From the NCBI GenBank assembly GCA_032718865.1, contig JALUTQ010000003.1, forward strand, positions 836,001 through 900,000: DNA of 64,000 bases, given 5' to 3'. The notes below the pieces were generated by a model. That model had not been told where the DNA came from and did not search any database. It saw nothing but the letters and a program-made list of their open reading frames with translations. Shown here in pieces: positions 21,117 to 33,600 of this stretch. Position 1 is the first letter of the stretch. Every line of letters begins with the position of its first letter. Both the position numbers and the translations under genes were made by a program. The DNA comes from Tilletia caries. Taxonomy: Eukaryota; Basidiomycota; Exobasidiomycetes; Tilletiales; Tilletiaceae.

Positions 21117-21740
21117 CTGCAGACTGAGACTGAGACTCTGGTGGCAGACTCCGGATATTCATTCACTCAGCGGGCCGACTCCCGAGAGCGTCGGCCACGT
21201 GGTTGGAATCCGCTGCGGTGTTTGGTTCGCGTGCGTTCTTGATCGACGATGCTTCCACAGACCAGAATCCACATCGCGCCAAGTGAGAGCGAAGAGAGCG
21301 TCATCTGCGAGCGAGGCTTCCTTGTGCGCCGCAGAGTGGAGCTGTGACTTTAGCAGTGCAGGTCGCCGTCATCTTCGCGGTGAACGGTGGCCATCTTTGT
21401 TCTGAAGTTGGTCGATGCCGTGAACGCGTTCGCACTTCGCAGTGAGTTCGCACTCAGTCGTGGTTCCCGATCGCTGATGACATCGCTGACAAGCGCAAGA
21501 AGGAGGACTCCGCTGGGTGGGACGTTCCATCGATGCCCGATGGGGTTGGCCTCGATGGATCTGGAGCCTCGAGGACCCTGAGCGTTTCTGAGACGGGTCC
21601 AGCTGGGGCGTGCGGGCGTGCGGGCTGGGAGAGTGGAGAGAGTGGGGTCCCACTTTCACCGCCTCAGCTGCACTTTGCTTGCACGTTGATGACGTTTTTC
21701 CAGTCCAGAGACGGCCCGGTGTTCACCTCCTGCGTCCTGG

Positions 21741-21767
21741 CTGAGCGCTGAGCGCTGAGCGCTGAGC
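21741..21767. repeat. 7-bp tandem repeat (CTGAGCG)n
   Basis: Four tandem CTGAGCG units about 160 bp upstream of the HAM1-like start. Confidence 0.75.
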
Positions 21768-21828
21768 AGGGAAGCATTCACTCAGTGGAAGCTTGCCTTC
21801 TGCTGAGCCTGAGTGTCGAGGTGTTCCC

Positions 21829-21834
21829 TATAAA
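21829..21834 (+). promoter_or_regulatory. TATA box of HAM1-like gene
   Basis: TATAAA, 91 bp upstream of the ATG at 21925. It makes the upstream in-frame ATG at 21793 an unlikely start. Confidence 0.6.
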
Positions 21835-21924
21835 GCCAGCGCTTCCTCGCCTTCTCCCTCTTCTTTTTTGCTTCCCCCCTTCCTCACCCAGTCTTCATCG
21901 TCTTCTCCTCCAGTATACCACACG

Positions 21925-24430
21925 ATGAGCTCAGAGAATACCCCCCTCCTGCCCCAACACGCGCAGCGCACGGCTCAGCGTGCCGCCCATGAGGTACAGC
22001 ACGCCGTCTCCAACCCGCGCGACACAGCAAAGCGGCTCACTCCCTCCAAGGATGCCCAGAAGAACCTCGCACACGTATACGCTGCCCTCCAGGCTGGCAA
22101 GATCCCCTCCCAGAACCAGCTCAACGCCCTCCTCGAGAAGATCAAGCAGTCCCCCGTCCTCAAGGAAGGCACCTTCGACCGCACTTCCGCCCTCTCCGAC
22201 CAGAGCGCTCGCGTCGTTGCTGACCTCAAGCGCGTCATCGAGCAGATCATCAAGCTCGGCGACAGCAAGAACGGCGACGACAAGATCCAAGACTTCCTCT
22301 ACAACACCTCCCGCGCCTCTCTCGACGCAGACGTCGGAAACCTCTCCAAGCTCAAGCCTTCCAAGCGCCAGGCTCGTGAGGACGGAAATGCTCTGATCGA
22401 GTCTATCCGCACCCTCGGATACTTGCTCATCACCGACAAGAACATACACAACATCCTCTCCGACCTAGTCCTCACCGCACGCGACCTCTTTGCCGATGCC
22501 GCCTCTACCGTCGCCGACCAGGCCTCCGAGGTCGCCCGCAAGGCAAAGCCCTCCGAGGAAGAGCGCAGCTCCGATCTCACCCGCAAATACGCCACCGACC
22601 CTCGCGGCAGCGCTGACAAGGCGAAGAAGCGCGCTGACCAGATCCGCAAGGACTACCGCGCCGGTGTACACAAGCAGATCTTCCGCGACTACGCCGACCG
22701 TGCAAGCAGCTGGGTCGAGGAGAAGACTCCCGACGATGCCAAGGATGCCTTTGTTGAGCGCGTCAAGAAGATTATCGTCAGCGTCCAGAGCAACGACGAG
22801 TACCACCAGGCCGTCACTACCATTGTCCAGCTCGTCAAGAAGTGGGGCTCCATAGCTGTGGAGAAGGCCGACGCTGTGAGTAATACGCCACCTACTTCAC
22901 AACTGGGGGTTGTAATTCTGACTGACATACTTGTGATCTCTCTTACAGGCCAAAGACGAGGTCGATGTTGAAGGCAACGAACACCTTCACGCCGCCCTTG
23001 ACAACCTCCGCTCCATTATCGAGACATTCGCCGGTGGCAAGTCTCTCGACCCTCTTCTCGAGAGCGTCCGCAAGATAATCGACGATGTCCGCCAGGACGA
23101 GCGTCTGACCAACTACTGGAACGAGATCGACTCTTACGTCGAGCGTCTCCTCTTCGACGAGGGCTTCGTCACCTCCTCCAAGGCCGCCCGCAAGGCTGAC
23201 GACCTCTACGAGAAGGCACAAAAGCTGTTGGAGAGCAACGCCGGCTGGAAGCGCGACGCAGAGGCGCTCAACGAGCAGCTTGTCGAGTACCGCGACGCGC
23301 TCAGCCACGACGCTGAGGCCACCGAGTTCCTTGACGCCCTGTCAGACCTTAACGAGGACGTCTCCGAGCTCCTCGTGGACGGTGTCAGCATCTTTGCCCT
23401 CAAGGCTACCGGTGTCGTTGCTGATGTCTTCGACGTATGGCTTCCCCGCCTCATCGGCCAGATCAAGTCGATCCCCCTGCCCCGTTGCGAGTACAAGAGT
23501 GCCGACATCGACTTTGTGCTCGACAACATCAGCTTCGAGTCCATCAGCGGCTCCTTCATCCCCGACCGCGTCAAGTTCACCAACCACAACGAGCTCGAGC
23601 TCATCCAGGGCTACGCTGCCTTTGCGAGCACAGGCACTTCTCGCGTCCAGCTCACCATTGAGGGCGTCCGTATCAAGGCGAAAGATATCGCCTACTGGCT
23701 CCACAAGAAGACCGGCTTCGGCTGGAACGACTGGGGCTTTGTCGATGTCGAGATCGGTGGCCAGAAGGGCTGCACCATCACCGTCGAGCTCGAGACTGCC
23801 GAGGAGAAGGACGACGAGCACTTCTACAAGGTGCTCAACGTCGACGTCGACACGTCCAGCTTCACCGCCCGGGTGCACAACACCCACAAGCCCATTGCCA
23901 ACACGCTCCTGTTCCCCTTTGCCCGTCCTGCGCTCCGCAAGCTGCTCCAGCACACCCTTGAGGAGACGGTCCGGGAACAGATCGGCGACATGGACGGCAA
24001 GCTGCACGACATTCACCAGCGCAGCATCGCCCTTGCCCAGTACTCGTACCAACAAGGCTCAGCGCCCAGCCTGGCCGGCTTCGCGAAGGGTCTCTTCAGC
24101 TCCTCGTTCCTGCCCTCCGTCTCCGGCGGCCGCGGCGGCGTCTCCGTCTCGAAGCGCGGGATCGTCAAGAAGGGCAAGCGCGGGGAGTACCTGCTCGCCA
24201 TTGGTGTTTCGGACCACCTGCTTCCCGGCGTCGGCGGGCCGACTGGGTTCTACCAGGAGCAGGCGAAGAAGGTCGCTGAGGAGGCGCAGCGGTTCGGGTT
24301 GGCTGGCGTTAGTCTGAAGCAGGGGCTGAGTGCCCAGGCTAAGGACGTCAAGCGGGAGGCGCGACGGCTTGCTCGGGCGGAGTCTCGGGAGGAGACATGG
24401 CGCAGTGATGCCTTTGACTTGCTTCTCTGA
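21925..24430 (+). CDS. HAM1-like protein (fungal, lipid-binding-fold C-terminus)
   Basis: Two exons, 21925-22875 and 22949-24430, give 810 residues. The N-terminus (MSSENTPLLPQHAQR) carries a di-leucine-type motif, followed by a long helical region rich in charged residues (KAKPSEEERSS, KKRADQIRKDYRAGVHKQIF). The C-terminal half has the HAM1-C/BPI-like stretch (IKSIPLPRCEYKSADIDFVL, FESISGSFIPDRVKF, WLHKKTGFGWNDWGFVDVEI). The family is named for hyphal anastomosis mutants; the biochemical role is not established, but the BPI-like fold suggests lipid binding. The tail (RREARRLARAESREE-like) is basic. The start was chosen downstream of the TATA box rather than at 21793. It has a single 73-nt intron and strong codon bias toward C-ending codons, suggesting high expression. 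Confidence 0.85.
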
Positions 24431-25022
24431 TTTGCACCTCTTCTCACACAACTGAATCCACTCCTCGGGAAATGGGTCACCAAACGACTTCGCAAACATG
24501 AACGCAAGGCGCCGAATACCCAACCATCTCCCTCCTTCTTCCTTTCGCTCCTTTTTACTATTTCAACAACTCACTTGGTCTCTCCAGCGCGTCATTCATC
24601 TCGTTCCGTTTCCATGTAGTATAGCACGGCCTTGTATAGCATCGCCTTTCTACGCTCTCCCATCGTTTCTGAAGCAATTTCAAGTCCCAATACAGTTCAT
24701 ATCTTTCTGTTCCTGCTCTCCTGAGTCAAGGAATCCATTGGAGCGCGGGAATAGCACCGCGACGGGAGTAATATGATTACTGAGGTCCAAGTGAACTTCC
24801 ACTGGAAGGAGAACGATGCGTGGGAACAGCAAAGCGTTTGTGAACGCAACAAAACAAAAACGTTCATAGACAAACAAAGACAGAACGACTCCAACTCGAA
24901 ACGTCACATCGCAAAGGGCCGAAGGAGGGGAGTGGAGGAAGATAGGCCTTGACGGGGGTTGGAACCGAAGGGCAGAGAGAGAAAACGGGAGGATGTCCTT
25001 GCGGTATGTAAATCAGGGAAAC
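24431..25022. other. Convergent intergenic region
   Basis: 592 bp between the stop codons of the HAM1-like gene and the Afi1-like gene. AT-richer 3' flanks; I see no gene or RNA. Confidence 0.5.
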
Positions 25023-28000
25023 TCATGCCGCCGAAGTTGCAGGCGACGTCGTCCGACTCAACGGCGCCTGCGGCGGCACATCAAGCTGTTTCGACGCAAG
25101 CGAGAGCCGCGACTCCCGACTCGGAACCGGTGGCGCCTGCGCCGACCCCACCCCAGACCCAGACCCGCCGGATCCCTGCGTCGAAACCGACGAATTCGCC
25201 CGCGCCCGACCCGTAATCTTCGCGATGAGGGACGACCCCGCTGCTGGTGGTGGCGGCGGTGGCACGACCGGAGCGGAGGAAGGAAGAGGTGGCGCGAGTG
25301 GGGCTGTGACGAGCGGGGGTAGTGGTGGTGGTGGGTGGGACGGGACTGGAGTTGGCGGCGCTGGTGCTGGACGGGGATGCTCCAAGTTGCCCGCGGGCAA
25401 TGATGATGATCCACCATCCGTCGGCCCACCATTGCTGCCACTGCCACTTCCACTGCCGCTACCGCTGCTGTTGCCTTGCACATTCGATGGTGGTGGAGGC
25501 GGAGCGTGCGGAGGCACCGGATATGGTGGAGACGATGTACCAACATACGCCATTCCACCCTGCCCCTGCTGCCCAAGAGCCTGCGCCATCCTCGACGAGT
25601 TAATCTGCGACTCCCGCTCATTCAACAACCTCGCCAGCGCCAGCCGGTGGAACGTGCTCAGGTTGGTGATGAGCTTCCGCGCGACCGGGTGGCTGCACAT
25701 GTTCGAGAAGAACTCGACCATCGCGTTCCGGACTGCGGATGCGGGGTGGTAGAGCCCGTAAGCGAGTGGGTTGAGGCCGCCGGTGTGCGCGGGTAGATGG
25801 GATAAGAGCTGCGCGAATCCAACACTCCCAGATGCCAGATCAGAATACAACAGCTCTTATCCCAATGATGCTGGGCGATCGATCACCATCGGAAATAAAC
25901 TCACCTCGACAATCTGTTCCGGGGTTCTGATCAATTTTGCAATCGTGGCAAATATCAAGTCGGACTCTCCATAAGAAAGCTGCTTCGCCCGCCGTATTCT
26001 GTGAAGCTGATGAACGACATCGAAGGCCCGGATCTCCCGCGTGACCTCGCGATGGACCGCATCCTGTTGATTGGAAAGGGGAAACGATTGCTAGAAATCA
26101 GTACCAAACTCTCGGTACTTGGTTCCCTCACCCGGACGCCTGTCCGAGGTTACATCAAACTCACCTGCCGAAAGAGCGGGTACGCACTACTCGCCCTCCA
26201 CCCCTCCGCCCTCATCGCATTGATCTGAATCTCGCGCATCTCCATCTCCCGATCCACATACACCAGCCCGCTCCCCAGCTGCCCATTCAGAAAAGGTTGA
26301 CTCGGCCAGCCAATCTTGGTGTGGCCCCAGAAGTACTCCTCGTGCCGGGAGACGACCCGGCCGAAGAAGGCGGCGTAGTCGACGATCCGGGCACGGATAT
26401 AGGTTTCGCCGTAGCGGGATTGGATCGCAGCTACGATCTAAAAATGGGGGCGGCGCGCAGGGGAGACAAAACCTAGAAGTCAGTCGGGCGGGGGGGAGAT
26501 CGGCGCCACGGTTACTTGTCAAAACTCACATCTTCGATCAGCAGATTGTCCAACGCATCCGGCCGGCCCTCGATATGTACCGCCTTCTCCTTCCCCGAGC
26601 TCAGCGTCGTCCCCGTCCGAGAGAGTGTACCAACAGCAGTGGACCCGCCCGGATACCCGCCCGAGAGGCTCTGGGAGTCAGCCTCACTGGGAGCCCGACT
26701 GCTGCTTCCAACTGCGGACTCGCTCGGCCCGTGGGAAGGCGTAGCCCCAGAACCTGATACCGCTGCCGTTCCCGTGCTTGATACGCCATCTGTGGCAGCT
26801 CCACCCTGCACACCGGCAATGTTGCTCATGCTTCCGGACGCATAGCTCAGACTGCCACTCGAGAAGTGATCGCGGACCAGGCCGCCCTGCCGACTGTGTG
26901 CGTGGGAGTGAGGGGAGGATACGGTGCCCAACGGCGGGGCGGGCTCAATGTCTTTAGAGATCGTGATCCTGCCGGTCTCGATGTTGCAGATGACGTCCCA
27001 GGCCGGCAGATCTTCGAACCGAGGATTGGTGACGCCAGCGATGTATCCAGGCACCTTCTCCATCTCGTCCAAACTGGTGAGATTGGCATAGGGAAAAGCC
27101 CGCGCGGTGAAGCCGCGAAAGACGGCGCCGCAACCGCTGCCGAGCGCACAAGCAGAAAGAACAAAGGTAGCGACGTCGTTCGCTGGTTGGCCGTGGCCGA
27201 GGAAGATGACTCGTTTCTGGGTTGCCATGGCGTTGAAGAGGATGATGATGGGGTGAGTCAGGGACCCGTTGGAGTGTAGGTGTGAATGTTGTGGCCCGGT
27301 CGGATTCGAGTTGGGTCCGGAGAAGGTCTGGATGAATTTCAGGAGAGAGTACTGTGGAAACAAGGTGGTTCCCAACGCAGGAGGTCAACAGCCAACTCTT
27401 AGCTCTCGAACGATGAGGAAATTGCTACGTACCTCTCCTACTTCTTCGGGGAAAGTGGTCAATGGTAAGCGGATAGGGATGCAAATCTGTCGAAAGGTGA
27501 TGTGGGTGTCATAAAAATGGGTATCCTTAGGCCCCGACGGTCCATCTTTATCGTCCCTACGAGGCACAGCCATAAAGCGCTCCTCGAACAGATCTCTCCG
27601 TTCGCTCGAGCGCAGGATCATCTTCTCGGCCGTGGAGAAGATGGGCATGGGCGTCAGGTCCATCTCGTTGATGGCCTCGTACAAGCGGGCGAGGCAGTCC
27701 ATGCCTGGGTCGGCAAAGTAGTCGTCCAAAGCGAGGAGCAGGGTGGGCTTGAAAATCTGGACGTAGGGATGGGAGGTGCCGATGCACATTGCCTTGACCA
27801 TTGCGCCTCTGCACGACCATAGACACGGAGGGGGGGATCAGCTTGGGTTCGTCCTCGCTGGCTGAATGCTGGGAACAAGTCGCTCACCTTCTGACGGAGT
27901 TGTCATGCTTTGTCCGCACCAGATTCAACACATAGACGATGTCGGTGTCGATCGCCTTGGCTGGCTCGGCGTCGGCAGTGCCATTTGGGCCCGGCGCTGA

Positions 28001-28612
28001 GTCGCCATTGGCATTGCCATTGCCATTGACGGACGCATGCTTCTGGCGGGAGCGCGGCGAGGTCTGCTTGAGGAAGAAGATGGTCCAGTCCTCGGAGCGG
28101 GCATGCGCGCCGTCGGGCAGCATGAGCTCTGCGAGTATGCTGCAAGGAGGTCAAGATGCCAGTCAGTGCGCCAAGTACTGCGAGGGCTGCGTGCGTTCCC
28201 GGACATGCTGGCCTGCTCACTGGTCATCGTGTCCGATGGGGGACGGGTACTGATGTGCGAGGGTGGATCCGCGGTCGATGTCGAACTCGGCGAGGAGGAC
28301 GAAGTGGCAGTGCTTGTTGCGCAGGGGGAGCGGGAGCGGGAGCGATGCCACGCGATGGCTGCTGGCCCCGCCGCTGCTGTTGCTCCTCCTCTCTGTCGCT
28401 GTCGCTGTCGCTGTCGCTGCCGCGGTGGCCGTGGTGTCGTCGTGTGCTGTGAGTGTGTGTGCTGTTGTCGAGGACGCTGCTGTCGCTGAGGATGCTGCGC
28501 TCGCTGTCGCCTCCATCGCGGCCATCGTCCCTGCTGCTGCTGCTGCTGCTGCTGCCGTGCGAGTCCTAGATGGGATCCTCGTACATAGTCCGCTGCCATG
28601 CGCAGGGTCCAT
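25023..28612 (-). CDS. Afi1-like DENN-domain protein (Arf3-interacting, polarity axis)
   Basis: Related to yeast Afi1, which binds the GTPase Arf3 and helps maintain cell polarity. Seven exons are in phase, roughly 28219-28612, 27888-28140, 27433-27807, 26526-27360, 26163-26438, 25912-26093 and 25023-25835, giving about 1,030 residues. The N-terminal region has FVLLAEFDIDRGSTLAHQYP and LAELMLPDGAH. The core has YVLNLVRTKHDNSVRRGAMV, QIFKPTLLLALDDYF, then MATQKRVIFLGHGQPANDVA and AFPYANLTSLDEMEKVPGYI, typical of the DENN/SPA region. The C-terminal helical part (AEGWRASSAYPLFRQ, HQLHRIRRAKQLSYG) precedes a disordered Pro/Ser/Gly tail. A (CTGTCG)n stretch at 28385-28416 encodes an Ala-Thr repeat near residue 60. 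The frame is intact. Confidence 0.88.
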
Positions 28613-28805
28613 TATGAAACGCCGTTTGGGTCACCTGAAGCCTGAAGCGCCCATGCTTCTGTTCCCCGAACTCTTTTTAGAATTGTCCAAAGTTCATGCG
28701 TTCATGCTCCATCCATCCTCATTTTTTTCCACTGAGTATATAGTATATGATCGGTGGTTCATTGTGCATTCATCGTCCAGTTGTGTCTATATGCATACCT
28801 GCGTT

Positions 28806-30319
28806 TCACAATCCAGCGGCCTTCCGGACTTCCTCAGCAAACCCATCCGCGCTCTTCGCTTCCCGCTCCACATTCTCCCCAACCTCCCACCGCTGAAGGC
28901 TCTGCACCTCCACCGCCGCCTGACCAAGTCCCTTGCTCTCGCCCCACGCGCGCAACACGTCCGCTACCGAGTGAGACGCGCTGTCCGGCTGGGGAGCCGC
29001 GGCGGCGAGGAGCATGGCGAATGGCTGGGCGTAGAGAGCCGTCCTGGGCGGGCCGTCGAGGGAGACGACGTCCTCAGGACCGGGATGGATGGAACGCGTC
29101 TCCATACCCGCTACTTGACGCGCTAGGGAGCGAGCCAATGCACGCGCGGCGATGTGGAGCGAGGGCGGTGTGGTAGTGCCCTGAACCTGGGTGAGCTGGG
29201 AGGGGAGGTCCGGGCTAGCGATACGGGTGAGAAGGAGGGAAGCGACGCGTCCGCTAGTCAGGGAATACCCCTGCCCCGCCGCCGTCGCCGAAGAAGCCTG
29301 CTGTCCACTGATCAACGAAGGTCCACCGTGCGCGTACGCCGAGGCGAGATGGGCGACTTCGCTCCCTGCTGCTGAGCCGGACTCGGAGCGACGGGGCGCG
29401 GTGGGGGCGGGGGTTGTGGGGGAGACGAGCGCGGCGGCGCGGGAGAGCGTGATCTTCTCCCCTAACCGTGCGACGGTATCCATGATGGCCGCCGAGATCG
29501 TCTTTACGCTCTCACTCTCCACCGGTTGGGAGTCTGCCGAGGAGGAGAGGAGGGGGAATTGGAGCAGGTCTTGGATTGGTAGTTCGACCATGCTGGGCGA
29601 GCTCGAGGTTGGATCGGAGGTGGGTGGGACGAAGCCGGCGAGGACGGGGAAGAGGGCGGCGGTATGGGTGATATCGCGGACGAGCTGTCCAAAGACCTCA
29701 TTCCGTCCTACGAAATCAGTCTCGCAGTTAAGCTCGACAATAGCGGCCTGTGGTAATGGCGATGCTCCTCCGCTCTGCTTCGTCGAGGAAGAAGAGGAGG
29801 GGACCAGACCGTCGGCAAGGACACATACGCCAACCAGACCCTCCGCCGCCGTGCGCCCAGCGACCTTCTCACTCTTGCTAGCGCCAGACTTCCGCCGATC
29901 CTCCTCAAGCCAAGCGAGCGCAGCCTCGACGTTGTCCGTGTCCGGAGCTTCGGGGGAGCGAGTTGCCAGGAGGGCTTCGCGGGCTTTGAGCATGGACGTG
30001 CCTGGGATGGCCTGGCGTAAGGCTGCGATGGATTTGATTTCTGGCTTTTTGGGCGGCGTGGTATGGCGGCTGTGGGAGAGGGAGAAGGTGCGCGTGTGTA
30101 GGGCTGGGGCTGGGGCTGGGGCTGGGGCTGAGGTTGTGCGCTGCCAGCATGATGCTGTTGAGGCAGCGAGTGTGTTGGTCGGCTGGACGGCGCGTCTCGC
30201 CAGCAACCTGGTTTAAATCACACAGACCCGGTCAGCCGTCACTTTGAAGCACAGCAACATGCGTACTGTGCGCGGCGCTCTCACCTTGCGCTCCCTGAAG
30301 CAAACGCAGCAGCTGCCAT
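28806..30319 (-). CDS. TSF1: Mitochondrial elongation factor Ts
   Basis: This is the nucleotide-exchange factor for EF-Tu in mitochondrial translation. It has two exons: a 35-nt first exon 30285-30319 (MAAAAFASGSAR) and 28806-30207. Without the short exon no ATG precedes LLARRAV, so the splice (30208-30284) sets the start. The arginine-rich, acid-free N-terminus fits a mitochondrial presequence. The UBA-like start KSIAALRQAIPGTSMLKARE, EAALAWLEEDRRKSGASKS and the core IVELNCETDFVGRNEVF are EF-Ts hallmarks. The middle (about residues 250-350) carries low-complexity Ala/Ser insertions typical of fungal homologues. An Ala-Pro repeat near residue 40 is encoded by GGGGCT repeats at 30104-30130. 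About 478 residues. It lies head to head with NUP170. Confidence 0.92.
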
Positions 30320-30607
30320 CTTGAACACTTGGAAATATGGAAATAATGAATGCGATGCTGACTGTCGCCAGAAAGAAGGCGAGGCGAGGCGAGGCGATGG
30401 GGGATCGACCAGAAAGCTCCGAGCAGAGGCAAGAAGAAGTCGGAGTTTGAACTGCGGGAACGGGTCAGGAACGTCGTGGAAACTGCTGCAGAATGTGCCA
30501 CACGCCCAAAGTCCATGCTGTTGTTCTGACGCACCAGCGAGTGAGTGAGTGAAGCAAGAGTCAAGACCATCACGCGTTCTGGCTGGAGCAACACGAGCAA
30601 CGACGCG
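30320..30607. promoter_or_regulatory. Bidirectional promoter TSF1 / NUP170
   Basis: 288 bp between two divergent start codons. A GGCGA tandem motif sits at 30379-30399. No clear TATA box on either strand. Confidence 0.5.
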
Positions 30608-33600
30608 ATGTCCAACCTCGCCGCGTCCGTCACCGCCGCCGCCGCCAGTCACAGCAACGGCCGCGCCTCAGGCATGGGGCCATCCCAAGCAGCAGCGACA
30701 GGGACAGGGACTGGGACAGGAACCGCCGTGGTCGGGAGCAGCAACGGCAGCAGCAGCGCAGCCCTCGCAGCCGGCGCCGACCCTTTCTTCCGTCAGCTCG
30801 ATGGCGCCGCTTCCGTCGTGCGCCAGTATCTGCAGGAGGATGTCTCCAACCCTGACCTCTCCGAGCATCTTTGTGAGTTTTGCTCGAACGTTTGCCTCGG
30901 TTTCGCTCGCTGGCTCGAATAGTTGGAGAGAGCCGCCCTGACCACCTCCTTGCTCCTCCACCGCAGCTGCTACCACGCCGGGACACTATCGTCTCGTCCT
31001 GAATGAGATCAGCACGCCTGTCGAGCGGAAGCGCAACATACTCATCCCTGACGCGGTCCTAGAAGCCATCACCTGTGAGTAATCCTGGATGCGAGAGGAA
31101 ATCGCTGTCAGGCGAGCAGCATTTGCTCATCGCTATCCCTACTCCTTCTTTTGCCGTAGCTTCCAACGCTTATGCCAACCAAGGCCTTTTCCCCGAGATA
31201 GAGCGCGCATGGATCACTATCGATAACAACCTCTTCCTATGGGACTACTTGGATGGGTATGTTCCCGCTACTTTCGTCCGCCTCTGCCTCTTGCTATAGC
31301 CGCGCTGACTATTCTCGTGAACTGTATACTCACGCTTCGTGCTCTCTTTATTTCTCTGCAGACGGAACGATGCCATCGAATATCACAGACACTCCGACTA
31401 CGTCATCCAAGCCGTCGGTCTAGTACGCGCCCGCAAAGATGTACTCGTCGATACCATAAAATACGTCCTTGTCTTGTCCACAAACGACTCCGTCACTCTG
31501 CTCGGTCTAGCGCTCGAATCTCCCAAGCCACCATCAGGATCATCGGCCGGTTCTGCTTCTGGCCGCAAGGAACTCAAGATCTACGGCCTCGACATGGTCG
31601 TGCCAACCCAAGGCGTCACCATGGTCGACTTTTGCAGTACTGATTCTGGCAGGCTCTTCTGCAGAGGCAGAGAGGACAATTGCATCTATGAGATCTCATA
31701 CCAGGCCCAAGAATCGTGGTTCAAGCAGAAATGCACTCTCACCAACCTCACAGCTCCGACGCTCAGCAATCTGGTGCCGAGTTTCCTGCAGAGCAAGCAG
31801 CGAGGTGAGAAAAAGCAGCACGTCGGAAGTTCCGAAAAAAAGTGATGCTGACAGCCTTTGTGTTTACTCACTCCAGAGGACCTGACTACGATTATTGTGG
31901 ATCGCGAGCGGAGCGTCTTGTATGCACTCTACAAGCGCACGGAGATCGAGGTTTGGAACATTCCTGCAGATCACAGCAAGCAGCCTTACAAGGTGACACG
32001 AACGAGCGACCTCTGTAGACAGGCGACGAACATCTGCCCGAGCACAAACATGCTGCCCTCTTTCGACTTCTCCATCGAATGGATGGGAGCGGTGAGCCCG
32101 AGCGAGTCAAGGACACTTCACATGGTCGCAGTCACCAGCAAGGGTGTCCGTCTGTACTTCTCACACTCCCGCAGCTTTTATCGAAGCGCGTCTGGGGCCG
32201 CCCCGCCGGTAGACTGTCTTGATCTCCGAGCCGTGCGGCCACCACCGCAGCCGAACTCTGTCGAGGACCCCGAGGAGCGCGCCCTACACGCCCAATCGTC
32301 CGGTAACACGTCTGATATCCCCCCTCAACATCCCGCATCGGGAAACATCCGCACTGCATACTACTCGCAAGGCGTCTTCCTCGCCGCCAGCACGCTGACG
32401 AAGGACCACGACAGCGCGACTGATAACATCCTCTATATCGCTCGCTCGCCCGCGCGTGCCTCGAGAGCGGGAACAAATACCACCCTCGGTCTTCCTCAGA
32501 ACGTGGGCACGGCCTCCGAGCTCGCTGAGACGGCGACGGACTTGATTCATCGCGGTAGCACCACTGTCATCGCGGAGGCGCCGCAATCAGTCGGGGTGCC
32601 GATTGTGGATGGGAACGGGATCAGGCTCAGTGTGTTTGGGCTTCAGCTGGTGTTGCCTCCCCGGCAATTCCTTATCTTTGGGAGCTCGGGTGTGGTCATA
32701 TTGTCGGAGAGAAGACCGATTGATGTGCTTCGGGGGATGTTGGAGGCGAACCAAGCATATGAGCAGACGATTGTGCCGTTCTTCAACCGGTGAGTGCCTT
32801 CGGGTTGAGATTGTTGCTAAGTTGGACAGGGGATGAAGCTGAATCATCAATGGTCGCTATTGCAGGTATGGGTATCCTCAGTGCTGTGCGATGCTTCTAG
32901 CCATTGCGGCTCGTAACAAGAACGCGACTCAATCCACCGCAGTCGACGGCGGGGTCGTCTCATCCAACGGCGCCGACTCTCGCATAATAAGCGACAACGC
33001 CATCTCCAGTGCTTGGCGACTCTTCTTCGAGTTCGGCGGGGCACCCACAAGCCTTGCGGGTCTGCGGACTACTCAGGCACTAAGCGAAAGCAACGTCCGC
33101 GTCAGCAACCGGTTCGAAGGTCTCGCATTATACCTCGCTCGTCTCCTGCGCCCGTTTTGGACATCGTCAGTCACCAAGACATCGCCCGTCGCTGGCAACC
33201 CGAACCGACAAGATGCAGCTGTGTCGGCGGCTGTACTGACCAGTGCACAAGCGGACCTCACATCCCTTGCGCAATTCTTGCAGGCGAACGCTCAATTCTT
33301 TGTGCTCAATGCTCAAAATCAGCGAAGTTTCGGAGCTCAGGAGGGCGAAGCATATGCCTGGAAGGTAGAACACGACCGCGTCGAGTCAATCCGGGTACTC
33401 ATCTCCCGAACGCTCGAGGCGCTCAGCTTCGTCCTTCTGCTGATCGACTACCAGCTTCCGGCCGTGGTCAGCGTGCTGAAACCCGAACGCCAAAAACAGC
33501 TCGCAGGCCTGACCTTTGTTGACCTCATCACAACCTCACAGGGCCGCGATGTGGCTCGTGCCCTGGTGGAGGCTGTCATTGATCGGCAAATAGCGTCCCA

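Larger units (their letters stand above)
20949..21924. other. Divergent intergenic region SEC27 / HAM1-like
   Basis: 976 bp without a gene. It contains an E-box palindrome, a 7-bp tandem repeat and a TATA box, listed separately. Confidence 0.6.

Noticed and set aside
21793..21924. N-terminal extension of the HAM1-like protein
   Set aside because: The TATA box at 21829-21834 lies inside it, so transcription should begin after this ATG.
23280..24317. 345-residue open frame overlapping the HAM1-like gene
   Set aside because: A Ser/Arg-rich shadow frame produced by the C-rich codon bias of the real gene.
28263..29126. 287-residue open frame across the Afi1-like start and EF-Ts end
   Set aside because: It spans two well-supported opposite-strand genes and consists of Val/Ala repeats from a CTGTCG array.
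29191..30216. 341-residue open frame antisense to mitochondrial EF-Ts
   Set aside because: Antisense shadow of a GC-rich gene; no start context and no domain.
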